From contig JAAZIU010000007.1 of assembly GCA_012800735.1 (NCBI GenBank), positions 43,175 through 107,174 on the forward strand: a stretch of 64,000 bases of DNA, read 5' to 3'. Shown here in pieces: positions 44,326 through 53,874 of the stretch. The notes beneath the pieces are model-generated. The model was not told the DNA's origin. It was given only the letters and a program-made list of their open reading frames with translations, and made no database searches. A program made the position numbers and the translations under genes. The DNA comes from Clostridiales bacterium (GTDB lineage Bacteria; Bacillota; Clostridia; Oscillospirales; CAG-272). How positions within the stretch are numbered: the first letter of the stretch is position 1; each line of letters starts with the position of its first letter.

Positions 44326-44733
44326 ATGAATACAGTTTTAGGCATCATATTATTGGTCTGCGCGGTGTTCCTCATCGTCGTTGTCTTGCTTCAGGACAAC
44401 AAGTCCGGTCTTTCAACCACCGTCGGCGGAGGAGCTGATACCTTTTACGGAAAAAATAAGGGCGCTGCCAAAGATCAGATGCTTTCCAAAATCACTATGT
44501 GGGTGGCAATCGTTTTTGCAGTCGTTGTGCTGGTAATTTACATTATTCAGCCTGACACCACGACCGATACCGATAAGTGGATCGACGACTATCTCAAGAA
44601 AAGCGATGCCGAAACCACCATTGCCGATACAGCCCCCGCCCCTTCCAACGCAGTTGACGCCGCTATAACCGAGGCTGTCACCGAAGCGGAGGCAGAAGTT
44701 GCTGCAGACGCTGCAGCCGATGCTCAAGGCTGA
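44326..44733 (+). CDS. secG: SecG, protein-export membrane subunit, with an acidic C-terminal extension
   Basis: Component of the SecYEG channel. Two membrane helices (about residues 4-24 and 55-77) with the signature VVLLQDNKSGLSTTVGGGAD and FYGKNKG between them. The usual family length is about 75 residues; this one has 135, with a tail of some 50 residues rich in Ala, Thr, Glu and Asp after IQPDTTTDTDK. The ATG at 44326 follows GGAGGA by 10 bases. A terminator follows it. Confidence 0.9.
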   Translation: MNTVLGIILLVCAVFLIVVVLLQDNKSGLSTTVGGGADTFYGKNKGAAKDQMLSKITMWVAIVFAVVVLVIYIIQPDTTTDTDKWIDDYLKKSDAETTIADTAPAPSNAVDAAITEAVTEAEAEVAADAAADAQG

Positions 44734-44752
44734 TAACCGGAAGATATGTTAA

Positions 44753-44784
44753 GCCGCCTTTGTAGATGCAAGGGCGGCGTTTTT
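44753..44784 (+). terminator. Terminator after secG
   Basis: 11-pair stem GCCGCCTTTGT / GCAAGGGCGGC (two G-T pairs) with loop AGAT, then GTTTTT. Confidence 0.88.
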
Positions 44785-44823
44785 ATAAAACATTTTTTAT
44801 CCGACCGACACAAACGGTGATAT

Positions 44824-46974
44824 ATGGACAAAACACAAATTTTAGAAGCAGTAAAAGACAGCGGCGGACGCCTGACATCATTTGAACTTTTCGAGCGTTA
44901 TTTCAAAGGCGGCGATTACGATCTTTTCGGCGCCCTTTTGGGCGAGCTTGAAAGTCGCGGCGAAGTTGTCTTCACAAAAAAAGGCAGAGTCGCCCCCGTT
45001 GACAGCTCAAATATCGTTGTCGGCATCTTTCAGGCAAATCCGCGCGGATTCGGTTTTGTTAGGCCGGAGGGCGCGGACAAAGGCCGCGACAGCGATATCT
45101 TCATCTCCGCATACAATACATCAGGCGCGATAAACGAAGACCTTGTTCAGGTAAAGATTACCAGAAATGCTCCCCGCGGCTCCTCCGACAACGACGAGGG
45201 AAAGATAGTGCGTATACTGGAGCACCAGCTGAAAAGTGTTTCCGGCACTCTTTATGAGCTTTCGTCAAGGATTCGCGGGGTTAACTCGAATTATTACGTT
45301 CACCCGGACAACGAGCGGGTAGCTTTTGACATACTCATCCCGGAAACCGAAATTGTAACCTGCCCGCCCGGCAGCAAGGTTGAAATTGAGATAACCGAGT
45401 TTCCGGACGGAGACGGCGCCGCGTGGGGCAAAATAGTTGAGGTTTTCGGCGAAGCCGATACCTTCGGCGCCGCTTATTCCGCCATTCTTTATGACAATTA
45501 CATTAATATCGAATTCCCGGATGAAGTAGAAGAAGAGGCGCAGCGAATCGCTTCTCGCCCGGTAACAGCCGAGGGAAGGCTGGATCTCCGCGGCAAGACC
45601 ATATTCACGATAGACCCCGCGTCTGCCCGCGACCTCGACGACGCCGTTTCGATCGAACGGGACGGGGACGGGTACATTTTGGGCGTTCATATCGCCGACG
45701 TCGCCGAATACGTGAAAATGCATTCAATTATCGACAATGAAGCTTACGCGCGCGGCACCTCGGTATATTTCCCGGACAAAGTCGCGCCGATGCTGCCGAA
45801 AGCGCTGTCAAACGGCTGCTGTTCGCTCAACACCGGAGAGGACAAATACGCGCTTTCCGCTTTTGTCCATATCGGCGCCGACGGCGCGATAGGCGAGACA
45901 GAGCTTGCCGAAACGGTGATAAGCACCGTCGTAAGGGGTGTTTATACCGAGATGAACGACCTTTGCGAAAAGGGAGAGGATTCGGAATTTTACGACAAAT
46001 ACCGCTGTCTTTATCCCGACGACTTCCCCGCCATGGTTGAGCTTTATGAGAAACTCGAAGAAAAATCGAAAGACCGCGGCGCGCTTGAGCTTGAGTCGGA
46101 CGAGGCGGAGATAGTTCTTGACGAGAACGGACTTGTCGCCGAGATAACAAAAGCGGAACGCGGGGTTACCGAGAGGATGATAGAGCAATTCATGCTTGCC
46201 GCGAACGAAGGAGTGGCTAACTGGCTGTTCTGGCAAAGCATGCCCTGCGTCTACCGCGTTCATGAGGAACCAAACCCGGAAAAAATAAGCGTGTTTTCCG
46301 TCTTCGCGCATAATTTAGGCCTTGATATTACCCCGCTGAGAGCAAAGACGCTGCATCCGAAGTCGCTTTCCGCCGTGCTGACTCAGGCGAGGGAAAACGG
46401 AGTCGCCGGCGTCGCTTCGAACGTTTTGCTCCGGGCGCTTTCAAAGGCGAGATACGACGCCGTCTGCTCGCCTCATTTCGGACTTGCGATTGACAAATAC
46501 TGCCACTTTACCTCGCCCATCCGCCGATATCCCGACCTTTCGGTTCACCGTATCGTAAAGACGATACTGCGCGGAGAAGCGGACGCCGATAAAGCAGACG
46601 AACTTGAAGATTTCGCTTTCGATTCAGCCGAAGCCTCATCCGAAAACGAGCTGCGCGCGCTGAATGCGGAGCGGGCAGTCGACGCTCTCTATCGCTGCGA
46701 ATATATGTCCCGGCATATCGGCGAGACATTCGACGGAGTGATAAGCTCGGTTCTGCGCTTCGGATTCTTTGTCGAGCTGGACAACACCTGCGAGGGACTT
46801 GTGCCTATTTCCACTCTTGACGGCTATTTTGAATACAACGAAAAGACGATGTCGCTGCACTGCGGACGCCGCCGCTTCACTTTGGGACAGCGCGTCAAAG
46901 TCGAGATAGAATCGGTAAATATGACCGAATCAAAGATAACGATGAGACTTGCCGATGAGCAAAATGAACGATAA
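44824..46974 (+). CDS. rnr: Ribonuclease R
   Basis: 3'-5' exoribonuclease of the RNase II/R family for structured RNA and mRNA decay. N-terminal winged helix (about 1-65), two cold-shock domains (about 66-235), catalytic RNB domain with the aspartates in IDPASARDLDDAVS near residue 263, SPIRRYPDLSVHRI near 563, and a C-terminal S1 domain (about 635-710). 716 residues, normal. Often next to secG in Firmicutes; the smpB gene that usually follows is absent here. Confidence 0.95.
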   Translation: MDKTQILEAVKDSGGRLTSFELFERYFKGGDYDLFGALLGELESRGEVVFTKKGRVAPVDSSNIVVGIFQANPRGFGFVRPEGADKGRDSDIFISAYNTSGAINEDLVQVKITRNAPRGSSDNDEGKIVRILEHQLKSVSGTLYELSSRIRGVNSNYYVHPDNERVAFDILIPETEIVTCPPGSKVEIEITEFPDGDGAAWGKIVEVFGEADTFGAAYSAILYDNYINIEFPDEVEEEAQRIASRPVTAEGRLDLRGKTIFTIDPASARDLDDAVSIERDGDGYILGVHIADVAEYVKMHSIIDNEAYARGTSVYFPDKVAPMLPKALSNGCCSLNTGEDKYALSAFVHIGADGAIGETELAETVISTVVRGVYTEMNDLCEKGEDSEFYDKYRCLYPDDFPAMVELYEKLEEKSKDRGALELESDEAEIVLDENGLVAEITKAERGVTERMIEQFMLAANEGVANWLFWQSMPCVYRVHEEPNPEKISVFSVFAHNLGLDITPLRAKTLHPKSLSAVLTQARENGVAGVASNVLLRALSKARYDAVCSPHFGLAIDKYCHFTSPIRRYPDLSVHRIVKTILRGEADADKADELEDFAFDSAEASSENELRALNAERAVDALYRCEYMSRHIGETFDGVISSVLRFGFFVELDNTCEGLVPISTLDGYFEYNEKTMSLHCGRRRFTLGQRVKVEIESVNMTESKITMRLADEQNER

Positions 46975-47821
46975 TATACGGGAGCTTATGTCTCCGGCAA
47001 AACTTTATACGCCCGAAGAGGAAGCCTCCGGAAGTTTAAAGGCGCGCTTCAAGCTGATTATAACCGCTGAGATAAACGACCTCGGCGCCGCCAACGCGGT
47101 ATATGAGCAGCTTTTGAACCGCCGCGCCATCGTGGCGGCAGAGAGCCTTGAAGAGCTTAATCGTCGAACCGAAGAGTTTATAAAGAGCAATATCCTCCGC
47201 CCCAGCGAAATGATAACCGATGGAGTGCTTCTGAGCGACGGCACCGTTTATGAGCTGAGATATACCGACGACTTTTACGAAGGGGGACTTCCGGTCGCGC
47301 TGCAGACGATCACCGCGCTTCGCTTCGATATCGCCCGCCCGGGGCTTGTGGTATTTATCAGAAGCGAGACCGAACATTGGAATGAATTTTACAAGAACCG
47401 GATCACCGAGCTGATAAGCGAACGGATAAAAGAGATTCTCAGACAGCTTGAAGACGCCATCGATATATCCGATGAAGATTTCGAATCGGACGAAGATGAT
47501 GAGGATGACTTTCAGGATGCCGATGAATCGGGAGGCGACCCGCTCATAAATCTCCGCTCCGCCAACGCCGCCGCTTTGGTATTCAATATAAACGCCAAAA
47601 GGGAGTATGTTTATTTTACTTCCCCCGACATGAAGAACGCGGTGATGACCTCCGTCACGACTTCCGCTCTTACAAATACGATTACCGAAAAGGGCGGGAA
47701 GATAGAGATCGATTACACCGTTGACATAGGACCGGTTACCGTTCAAAAAAACCGGATATCGATAGAAGCCGTTCCCGTCCCGGATAATATTACGGAGAAA
47801 GATGATGAACCGAAACAATAG
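46955..47821 (+). CDS. DUF1934-like beta-barrel protein with an acidic insertion
   Basis: 288 residues. The C-terminal two thirds match the calycin-like DUF1934 pattern: a strand pattern ITDGVLLSDGTVYELRYTDD, ITALRFDIARPGLVVFIRSE, VYFTSPDMKN and a closing KGGKIEIDYTVDIGP. A very acidic loop (about residues 170-195, repeated Asp/Glu) is inserted in the middle, and about 65 residues are added at the N-terminus. Starts ATG 46955 or 46964 are both possible; TTG 46949 is less likely. It overlaps the end of rnr and the start of holA. Function unknown. Confidence 0.55.
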   Translation: MSKMNDNIRELMSPAKLYTPEEEASGSLKARFKLIITAEINDLGAANAVYEQLLNRRAIVAAESLEELNRRTEEFIKSNILRPSEMITDGVLLSDGTVYELRYTDDFYEGGLPVALQTITALRFDIARPGLVVFIRSETEHWNEFYKNRITELISERIKEILRQLEDAIDISDEDFESDEDDEDDFQDADESGGDPLINLRSANAAALVFNINAKREYVYFTSPDMKNAVMTSVTTSALTNTITEKGGKIEIDYTVDIGPVTVQKNRISIEAVPVPDNITEKDDEPKQ

Positions 47822-48893
47822 CGTCGCGATGACGGCGTCAGAGCTGAACGCGGCGATTAAAAACGGAGATATTTCCGGAGTGTGGGTATTTTGCGGGGAT
47901 GAAGATTACCTTAAAAGCCATTACAAAAAGGAGCTGCGCGCCGCCGTTTTAGACGATGCTGCCGATACCTTCAACCGCTTTATCCTGACAGCCGAAACCT
48001 ACTCACACCAGAATCTGAAAGACGCAATAGAAACGCTTCCGATGTTTTCCGACCGTAAGATAGTCGAGATTTCCGGCATTAACTTCAATCAGATAAAGGA
48101 CGCGGACCTCGACACCCTCTGCGAAATCTTCTCTTTGGCTGCCGAGCGGACGGATACCACCGTGGTTCTTACCGCTACATCCGACGAGCTTACATATGTA
48201 GATATCGCAAAATTCGTTCCTCAGGCGGACAGAAAATCCGCCGCGGCGCTGAAAAAGCTTTACGACTGCGCAAAGGTGGTCGCCTTTCCTTACGAAACAC
48301 AGGCGAGACTTGTCAAATGGGTGCTGCGGCATTTCCGCGCCAACGGAGCCGACGCCTCGCCGGAACTTGCGGCGCAGCTTATTAAACACGCCGGACGGGA
48401 TATGTTCAGGCTTGCTCAGGAAATAAAGAAGCTCTCATTTTACGCGCTTTCCTCCGGCAGAACCGAAGTCACGGCCGACGACATATCCTTACATGTTAAG
48501 GAAGATTTTGAATTCGGTCCTTTCGATTTTTCAAACGCGCTGCTCGATCACGACTGCGAACGGGCGTTCAAGCTGCTTTATGAGATGCGGCACTCAAAGG
48601 ACGCAAACAAGTTATATCCCCCAGAGTTTATCTCCGCTCAGATTTCCCGCGTCTTCGCCGATCTTGTCGCCGTAAAGGCGCTTTCCGACGACGGATGCAC
48701 TCAAAACGAGATCGCTGCGGCGCTTAAAATGAATTCATACAGGGTCAGGCTTTGCATGAACGCCGCGCGAAACCGCAGCCCGGCTCAGCTTTCCCGCGCC
48801 CTCGCGCTCTGCCGAAGCTGCGATCTTGCGATGAAGACTACCGCGCTTGACAACGGCGTGATACTTGACAGACTTGTGCTGTCGCTTATGTAA
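47802..48893 (+). CDS. holA: DNA polymerase III subunit delta
   Basis: Clamp-loader subunit that opens the beta ring. VWVFCGDEDYLKSHYKKEL is the degenerate Walker region, followed by LPMFSDRKIVEI, FVPQADRKSAAALK and the C-terminal helical collar domain ending RSCDLAMKTTALDNGVILD. 363 residues, typical. The start overlaps the preceding gene by 20 bases. Confidence 0.93.
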   Translation: MMNRNNSVAMTASELNAAIKNGDISGVWVFCGDEDYLKSHYKKELRAAVLDDAADTFNRFILTAETYSHQNLKDAIETLPMFSDRKIVEISGINFNQIKDADLDTLCEIFSLAAERTDTTVVLTATSDELTYVDIAKFVPQADRKSAAALKKLYDCAKVVAFPYETQARLVKWVLRHFRANGADASPELAAQLIKHAGRDMFRLAQEIKKLSFYALSSGRTEVTADDISLHVKEDFEFGPFDFSNALLDHDCERAFKLLYEMRHSKDANKLYPPEFISAQISRVFADLVAVKALSDDGCTQNEIAAALKMNSYRVRLCMNAARNRSPAQLSRALALCRSCDLAMKTTALDNGVILDRLVLSLM

Positions 48894-48922
48894 AATCGGT
48901 TTTATAATACAGGAAACAGATA

Positions 48923-49924
48923 ATGAACCAAACCCTTGCTTTTACCCCGACAGGCCCCCGGCAAATCGACGCCCGATTCCGCCGCGATATGAATATTATC
49001 GGCCTTATCCTCTCTCTGTTGGTAGTGATGTTTATCTTCAACGCCTTTGTGTCTGAAGAACTGAAAGCCTTTTTAAACCCGTGGCGAGGACAGCTCTCGG
49101 AGGAAGATTATTATTCCGCGACAGTTTTGATAGATGCGTTTGTTTACGCGCTGAATTTTCTTATACCGGCGGTAATTCTGAGATTCGCTCTTAAGACGGG
49201 CGACAAAAAGCTGCTTGGCGAGGAATATGCCTCTGCTTCGCAGGCGCCGTCCGAAAAATCAAAATTTAATATTTTCTGATCGATTTTTTTGGTGCTGCTG
49301 CTCGTTGAAGTAGGCGCGACGATTTCCGGAGCCGTCCTCGACTGGTTTTACAGTATCGGATTTGATTTCTACATCAGATTTGAGCTGAAGGTACCGACCG
49401 GAGTTTTCGGGGTAATAGCTCATACAATTTCGGTCGCGGTTATGCCTGCCGTGTTTGAAGAGCTGCTCTTCCGCGGCTGCGTTCAGGGCGCTTTGCGGCG
49501 TTACGGCGCCGCGTTTGCGATTTTCGCCTCGGCGGTGGTTTTTGCGCTGATGCACTGCACCGTTCAGCAATTCCTTTACGCCTTCTGCGCCGGTCTCGGC
49601 CTCGGCTGGCTTACCTATTCGACCGGCCGCCTCTGGCCGGCCGTACTCTGCCACTTTATAAATAACGGCATTTCGGTGGCTTATGACTATATATATACCT
49701 ATGCGGGCGAGTTTGCTTATATGATATCTTATGTAGCCATAACTGCCGTAATCCTTATACTCGGTGTCATCGGACTGATATTTGTTATCCGGGGAGGAGG
49801 AGATATCTCGGAGGGGAGCCGTCAGTCACGACCATCGGTTTTGCTGCGCCGCGCCTTCGTGCCGGGAATTGTGATATATCTCGTCCTTGTCGCGCTGCTT
49901 ACCATCTTGGTCGTCGCCCCCTGA
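48923..49924 (+). pseudogene. CPBP-family intramembrane protease gene interrupted by in-frame TGA
   Basis: Codons 1-118 run to a TGA at 49277-49279; the same frame continues open to 49924. Together they make a roughly 333-residue CPBP (Abi) membrane protease: N-terminal membrane helix, several further helices, and catalytic motifs PAVFEELLFRG, VFALMH and CHFINNGIS, all in the second half. Only this one stop breaks it; no frameshift is needed. It could be a true pseudogene, an error, or two polypeptides with the second starting at a GTG at 49289. TGA is used normally as a stop in this genome. Confidence 0.7.
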
Positions 49925-49932
49925 ATATCAAT

Positions 49933-50430
49933 ATGAAAAACGAAAGAAAAATATCGGCGTCTCAAACGGCTGACGAAGATATCAAATGGATGGAACTCGC
50001 CATAAAAGAAGCCGAAAAAGCGGCTGCCGAGGGGGAGGTACCGGTCGGCTGCGTTATAGTAAAAGACGGAGAACTGATTGCCGCGGCTCACAATCGGCGG
50101 GAAAGCGACCGCAGGGCAACGGCCCACGCCGAACATGACGCGCTTGAACTTGCCTGCGAAAAGCTTGGCGGGTGGCGGCTGAAAGGCGCTTGCGTCTATG
50201 TCACTTTAGAGCCTTGTCCGATGTGCGCCGGAGCTATCATAAACGCGCAGGTAAGCCGCGTCGTATACGGCGCGAAAGACAGCTCCGCCGGAGCGTTCGG
50301 CTCGGTTGTCGATCTGCGCAACTATCCGCTTTATAAACCCGAAGTCAAAGGCGGCGTTATGGCTGAACGCTGCTCCGCTCTTCTCAGCGATTTTTTCAGC
50401 CGGCTCCGCAGACTTCGCGGAAAAAAATAA
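49933..50430 (+). CDS. tadA: tRNA-specific adenosine deaminase
   Basis: Deaminates A34 to inosine in tRNA-Arg. Zinc motifs HAEHDAL and PCPMCAGAI with the proton-shuttle Glu, plus VPVGCVIVKDGELI and RVVYGAKDSSAGAFGSVVDL. 165 residues, with a short hydrophilic N-terminal extension of about 15 residues. Starts 9 bases after the CPBP gene. The next gene begins 35 bases downstream. Confidence 0.93.
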   Translation: MKNERKISASQTADEDIKWMELAIKEAEKAAAEGEVPVGCVIVKDGELIAAAHNRRESDRRATAHAEHDALELACEKLGGWRLKGACVYVTLEPCPMCAGAIINAQVSRVVYGAKDSSAGAFGSVVDLRNYPLYKPEVKGGVMAERCSALLSDFFSRLRRLRGKK

Positions 50431-50464
50431 AATTAAAAATAAACCAAAATCAAGAGGTATGAAA

Positions 50465-51208
50465 ATGGATTTTAAGATAATGTCCTTCAACATATGGTGC
50501 GGCGGTGTTACCGAAGAGAGGAAGGCGAAAGTATTTGCCGCAATCGAAAAGTATTCTCCCGATATACTCGGCGTTCAGGAAGCGACGCCGCAGTGGATGA
50601 AGATTTTAAAGGATCGATTCGGCGATTACGAGGCAGCCGGCATCGGCCGCGAAGGCGGCGACGAAGGCGAATACAGCGCTATTTTCACAAAGAAAGACCG
50701 CTTTGAGCAGCTCTCCGAGGGGACAAGATGGCTTTCCGAAACTCCCGACAGTTTTTCCTTTGTTGAAGGCAGCCTTTGCCCGAGAATTTATACTTATGTC
50801 AAACTCCGCGACAAAAAAACCGGCGAGATTTTCTGCCATATCAACACCCATCTCGATCACGGCCCGGAAGAAGTCCGGATGAAGCAGGCGCGTTTCCTCT
50901 ATGACTTTATCGAGACTATCGAAGAGCCGGTGTCCGTCTCCGGCGACTTCAACTATGAAGAAAGCGCAAGCGAGGTTTACAAATACTTCATCTCCGGTAA
51001 GCTCTCCGACTCGAAATACCTCGCCAAAACCCGTCACGCGGCGCCGACTTTCCACGGATATAAAGAGCTGAAAAACATTATCGATTATATTTATGTGACC
51101 AGCAACGGTTTTGAGGTAAAGGAATACCGCGTTGTCGACGAACTGTTTGACGGCGAGCATCCTTCCGATCACAATCCGGTAGTCATTACGGCGGAGTTGA
51201 AGAGATAA
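50465..51208 (+). CDS. Endonuclease/exonuclease/phosphatase-family protein
   Basis: Metal-dependent phosphoesterase fold: IMSFNIWCGG, ILGVQEATPQW (catalytic Glu), NTHLDHGPEEVR, SGDFNYEES (Asp/Asn) and SDHNPVVITAELK (His). 247 residues, cytoplasmic, no signal peptide. ATG at 50465 is preferred over 50459 because AAGAGG sits 7 bases before the former and only 1 before the latter. DNA, phosphoinositide-like and sugar-phosphate substrates are all known in this fold; none can be chosen here. A terminator follows. Confidence 0.83.
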   Translation: MDFKIMSFNIWCGGVTEERKAKVFAAIEKYSPDILGVQEATPQWMKILKDRFGDYEAAGIGREGGDEGEYSAIFTKKDRFEQLSEGTRWLSETPDSFSFVEGSLCPRIYTYVKLRDKKTGEIFCHINTHLDHGPEEVRMKQARFLYDFIETIEEPVSVSGDFNYEESASEVYKYFISGKLSDSKYLAKTRHAAPTFHGYKELKNIIDYIYVTSNGFEVKEYRVVDELFDGEHPSDHNPVVITAELKR

Positions 51209-51240
51209 GCGGGGCTTCCCGCTCCGGGATTTGATATGTA

Positions 51241-51267
51241 AAAAAGCGTTATGACAAACGCTTTTTT
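51241..51267 (+). terminator. Terminator after the phosphoesterase gene
   Basis: 10-bp stem AAAAAGCGTT / AACGCTTTTT with 6-base loop and T-run. Confidence 0.9.
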
Positions 51268-51509
51268 GAATAATCTGCTTTTGATTTCGAGTTAATCAAA
51301 CTGCCCGCTGCGTGGAATATTACCGCGCGGCGGGAGAACTTTTCCGAGATATTTCCGAAAACGCTGACTCGCCCCGGTCGGACTTAAATCAAGATACGGC
51401 TGAACAAACCAACGATGTAAAAATTTGTTTTGTTATCCAATGTAATGTCAGAAACAGGCATTCTTATTATTCTGCCGTTATCCGTCGCCCCGAACTTGCG
51501 AAAATCGGC
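51268..51509. other. Intergenic region without recognisable genes
   Basis: About 240 bases before the promoter of the next gene. I see no stable frame with a ribosome site, no RNA and no repeat. Confidence 0.6.
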
Positions 51510-51538
51510 TTGACAGGGAGAGATAAATATCATATAAT
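51510..51538 (+). promoter_or_regulatory. Promoter of the 51598 gene
   Basis: TTGACA (51510-51515), 17 bases, TATAAT (51533-51538); consensus. About 60 bases before the ATG, which has an AGGAG site. Confidence 0.85.
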
Positions 51539-51597
51539 AATGGTAAGCCAAGAACTATGTATGTAAAAAAGAAACACAACCGAAAAAGGAGCAGGAT

Positions 51598-53760
51598 ATG
51601 CCGAATATCGTCATTGAAAACAAAACGCTGCGTCTTACCGTGTCGGAAGACGGTATTGCGAAGAGCCTTATTTGTCTTGCCACCGGCGAGGAGTGCCTGA
51701 AAGCCGACGAGGAGATTTCACTCTTCTCGGTGACTCAGGACAGACCTTTCAACAATGAGGTCAAGCTCGCTCATCCGAACAAGCGCACTACTTATCAGGC
51801 GAACGCAATCCGCCGCGAGGGAAATCGTCTCATCGCCGGTTTTGAGATTGCGCCTTATGAGGCGGTTATCGAGATGAAGCTTGCCGACCGTTACCTTACC
51901 TTCACACTTGTGGACTTTATCTGTCCGCCCGAAGCCTACGGCGGACTTAATATGACCCCGCCGCCGGTCGCCGAGCTGAGACTTCTGCAGCTTCCGGTGA
52001 AACACCGAAAATGCTTCGGCGAGTGGCTGAACGTCAGCTGGGACGAGAAAGCGGGCGTCTGCGTGCTTGCCGCGTCCCCGTTTACCCGTATCGAGTCGGA
52101 GCGCCGCGTGAGCTGCCGCATTATGACCGCCGACGCAATCCGCGGAATCAAACTTAAAAACACTCCCGCCGCCCTGGTCTGCGCGCCCGGCGATCAGATT
52201 CTTGACTGTATCGCCGATATTGAGGAAGATTACGACCTGCCACGCGGGGTTGAAAGCCGCCGCAGCGACTATATCAACTCTTCGATCTATTGGACGGCGG
52301 CAATCAATCCTTCCAACGCCGACGAGCATATCGCCTACGCGAAAGCGGGCGGCTTCCGCGTAATGGTAATCTACTACACCGCGATATGTAAGGAGGAGGG
52401 CGGCTACGCGCTGAACGGCGACTACGATTTCCGCCCGGAATATCCCAACGGCAAAGCGGATGTCATCGCGATGCTCGATAAGATAAAAGCTGCCGGAATC
52501 ATCCCGGGGCTCCACTTTTTGCAGACGCATATCGGCTTGAAATCCCGCTATGTAACGCCCCGCGCCGACCATCGTCTGGGAAAGACCCGCATATTCACCC
52601 TTGCCAGAGCTATTGAAGACGGAGACGGCGAGGTGTTTGTGGAGCAGAACCCGGAAGACACCGTAATGGCGGACGGCTGCCGCATTCTTCAGTTCGGCGG
52701 CGAGCTTATCTCCTATGAAGGTTACATAACCGAATATCCTTACCGTTTCACCGGCTGCAAGCGCGGCGCTCTTTCCACCGATTTGGAAGATCATCCCAAG
52801 GGACAGATGGGCGGTATTCTGGACGTCTCCGAATTCGGCGCAAGCAGCTGCTATGTTGACCAGAACTCCGACCTTCAGGACGAGGTTGCCGACAAGATAG
52901 CCGAAATCTTCAACTGCGGCTTCCGTACCGTTTACTTCGACGGCTCGGAGGGAACCAATATTCCTTACGAGATACATGTTCCAAACGCCCAATACCGCGT
53001 CTGGAAGAAGCTTAACCCGCCTACTCTCTTCACCGAGGGAGCCGCGAAGGCTCATTTCAGCTGGCACTTCCTCAGCGGAGGAAACGCCTTCGACGTCTTC
53101 GGTCCGGCGGTATTCAAAGAGAAAATCGACCAGTATCCCGCCGAGGAGGCGCCGCGCATGCGTCAGGACTTCACCCGTCTCAACTTCGGCTGGTGGGGTT
53201 TCTGGGCGCCCGGCGGATGGGGTCCCACCGGCACACAGGCGGATATGTATGAATACGGCACCAGCCGCGCCGCCGCCTGGGACTGCCCCATCACCGTTCA
53301 GACCAATGTCGGCAGCTTCAAAGCTCATCCGAGGACGGCAGATATCTTTGAGGTCATCCGTCGCTGGGAGGACATCCGCGCGAAGAAGTGGCTTACTGCC
53401 GAGCAGAAGCTTATGCTGCGTGAGCTGGGTCAGGAACATCATCTTCTCATAAACGAGAAAGGCGAGTATGAGCTTGTGCCGATTACCATGGCCGCTGTCT
53501 CCGATGAAACCGCGCTGCGCGCCTTCGTGTTTGAGCGCAACGGCGAGAGTTGGGCAGCCTACTGGCATCCGACCGGAAAGGGTACTCTAAAGCTGGGTAT
53601 TCCGTCCGCCGTCCTGATGGATGAGCTTAATGCGGACGAGACAGTGATTGACGCCGCAGACGGAGCGGTTACGCTGCCTGTCTGCAAGCGCCGTTACATA
53701 CGCACAAAGCTCACGGCTGCCGAACTTGCCGCCGCCTTTGCAAACGCTGTGGTTGAGTAA
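51598..53760 (+). CDS. Putative TIM-barrel glycoside hydrolase of unassigned family
   Basis: 720 residues without signal peptide, so cytoplasmic. Residues about 1-210 form a beta-sandwich-like domain; about 220-600 look like a barrel, with FRVMVIYYTAIC, GIIPGLHFLQTHIG and the candidate active-site strand TVYFDGSEGTNIP, where YFDG-S-E resembles catalytic strands of GH-D-type and related enzymes. A GCKRGALSTDLEDHPKG segment precedes it. The C-terminus is another beta domain. I cannot name a family. Strongest promoter of the region; clustered with solute-binding proteins and other hydrolases. Confidence 0.6.
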   Translation: MPNIVIENKTLRLTVSEDGIAKSLICLATGEECLKADEEISLFSVTQDRPFNNEVKLAHPNKRTTYQANAIRREGNRLIAGFEIAPYEAVIEMKLADRYLTFTLVDFICPPEAYGGLNMTPPPVAELRLLQLPVKHRKCFGEWLNVSWDEKAGVCVLAASPFTRIESERRVSCRIMTADAIRGIKLKNTPAALVCAPGDQILDCIADIEEDYDLPRGVESRRSDYINSSIYWTAAINPSNADEHIAYAKAGGFRVMVIYYTAICKEEGGYALNGDYDFRPEYPNGKADVIAMLDKIKAAGIIPGLHFLQTHIGLKSRYVTPRADHRLGKTRIFTLARAIEDGDGEVFVEQNPEDTVMADGCRILQFGGELISYEGYITEYPYRFTGCKRGALSTDLEDHPKGQMGGILDVSEFGASSCYVDQNSDLQDEVADKIAEIFNCGFRTVYFDGSEGTNIPYEIHVPNAQYRVWKKLNPPTLFTEGAAKAHFSWHFLSGGNAFDVFGPAVFKEKIDQYPAEEAPRMRQDFTRLNFGWWGFWAPGGWGPTGTQADMYEYGTSRAAAWDCPITVQTNVGSFKAHPRTADIFEVIRRWEDIRAKKWLTAEQKLMLRELGQEHHLLINEKGEYELVPITMAAVSDETALRAFVFERNGESWAAYWHPTGKGTLKLGIPSAVLMDELNADETVIDAADGAVTLPVCKRRYIRTKLTAAELAAAFANAVVE

Positions 53761-53815
53761 GCTTGTAAGCGAACTATATGAGGGCATAGATAGGATAAAC
53801 AGATAACTGATTTCA

Positions 53816-53850
53816 GCGGCGCCTGTGTATTGACAATATACAAGCGCCGC
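53816..53850 (+). promoter_or_regulatory. Leader hairpin before the lipoprotein hydrolase gene
   Basis: GCGGCGC / GCGCCGC with a further TGTATAT-like inner stem (53823-53843). No T-run follows; the ribosome site AAAGGA lies 11 bases after. May affect read-through or translation. Confidence 0.45.
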
Positions 53851-53874
53851 AAACCTTCTTTAAAGGATATAACA

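Noticed and set aside
49277..49279. TGA read as selenocysteine or tryptophan in the CPBP gene
   Set aside because: No selenocysteine hairpin or conserved residue is evident, and TGA ends many intact genes here.
51312..51566. 84-codon frame before the hydrolase gene
   Set aside because: Runs through the promoter of the next gene and has no ribosome site or coding-like composition.
51718..53568. 616-codon open frame on the minus strand
   Set aside because: It lies entirely opposite the hydrolase gene at 51598, which has a consensus promoter, ribosome site and family-like strands; the antisense frame has no start signal and an implausible composition.
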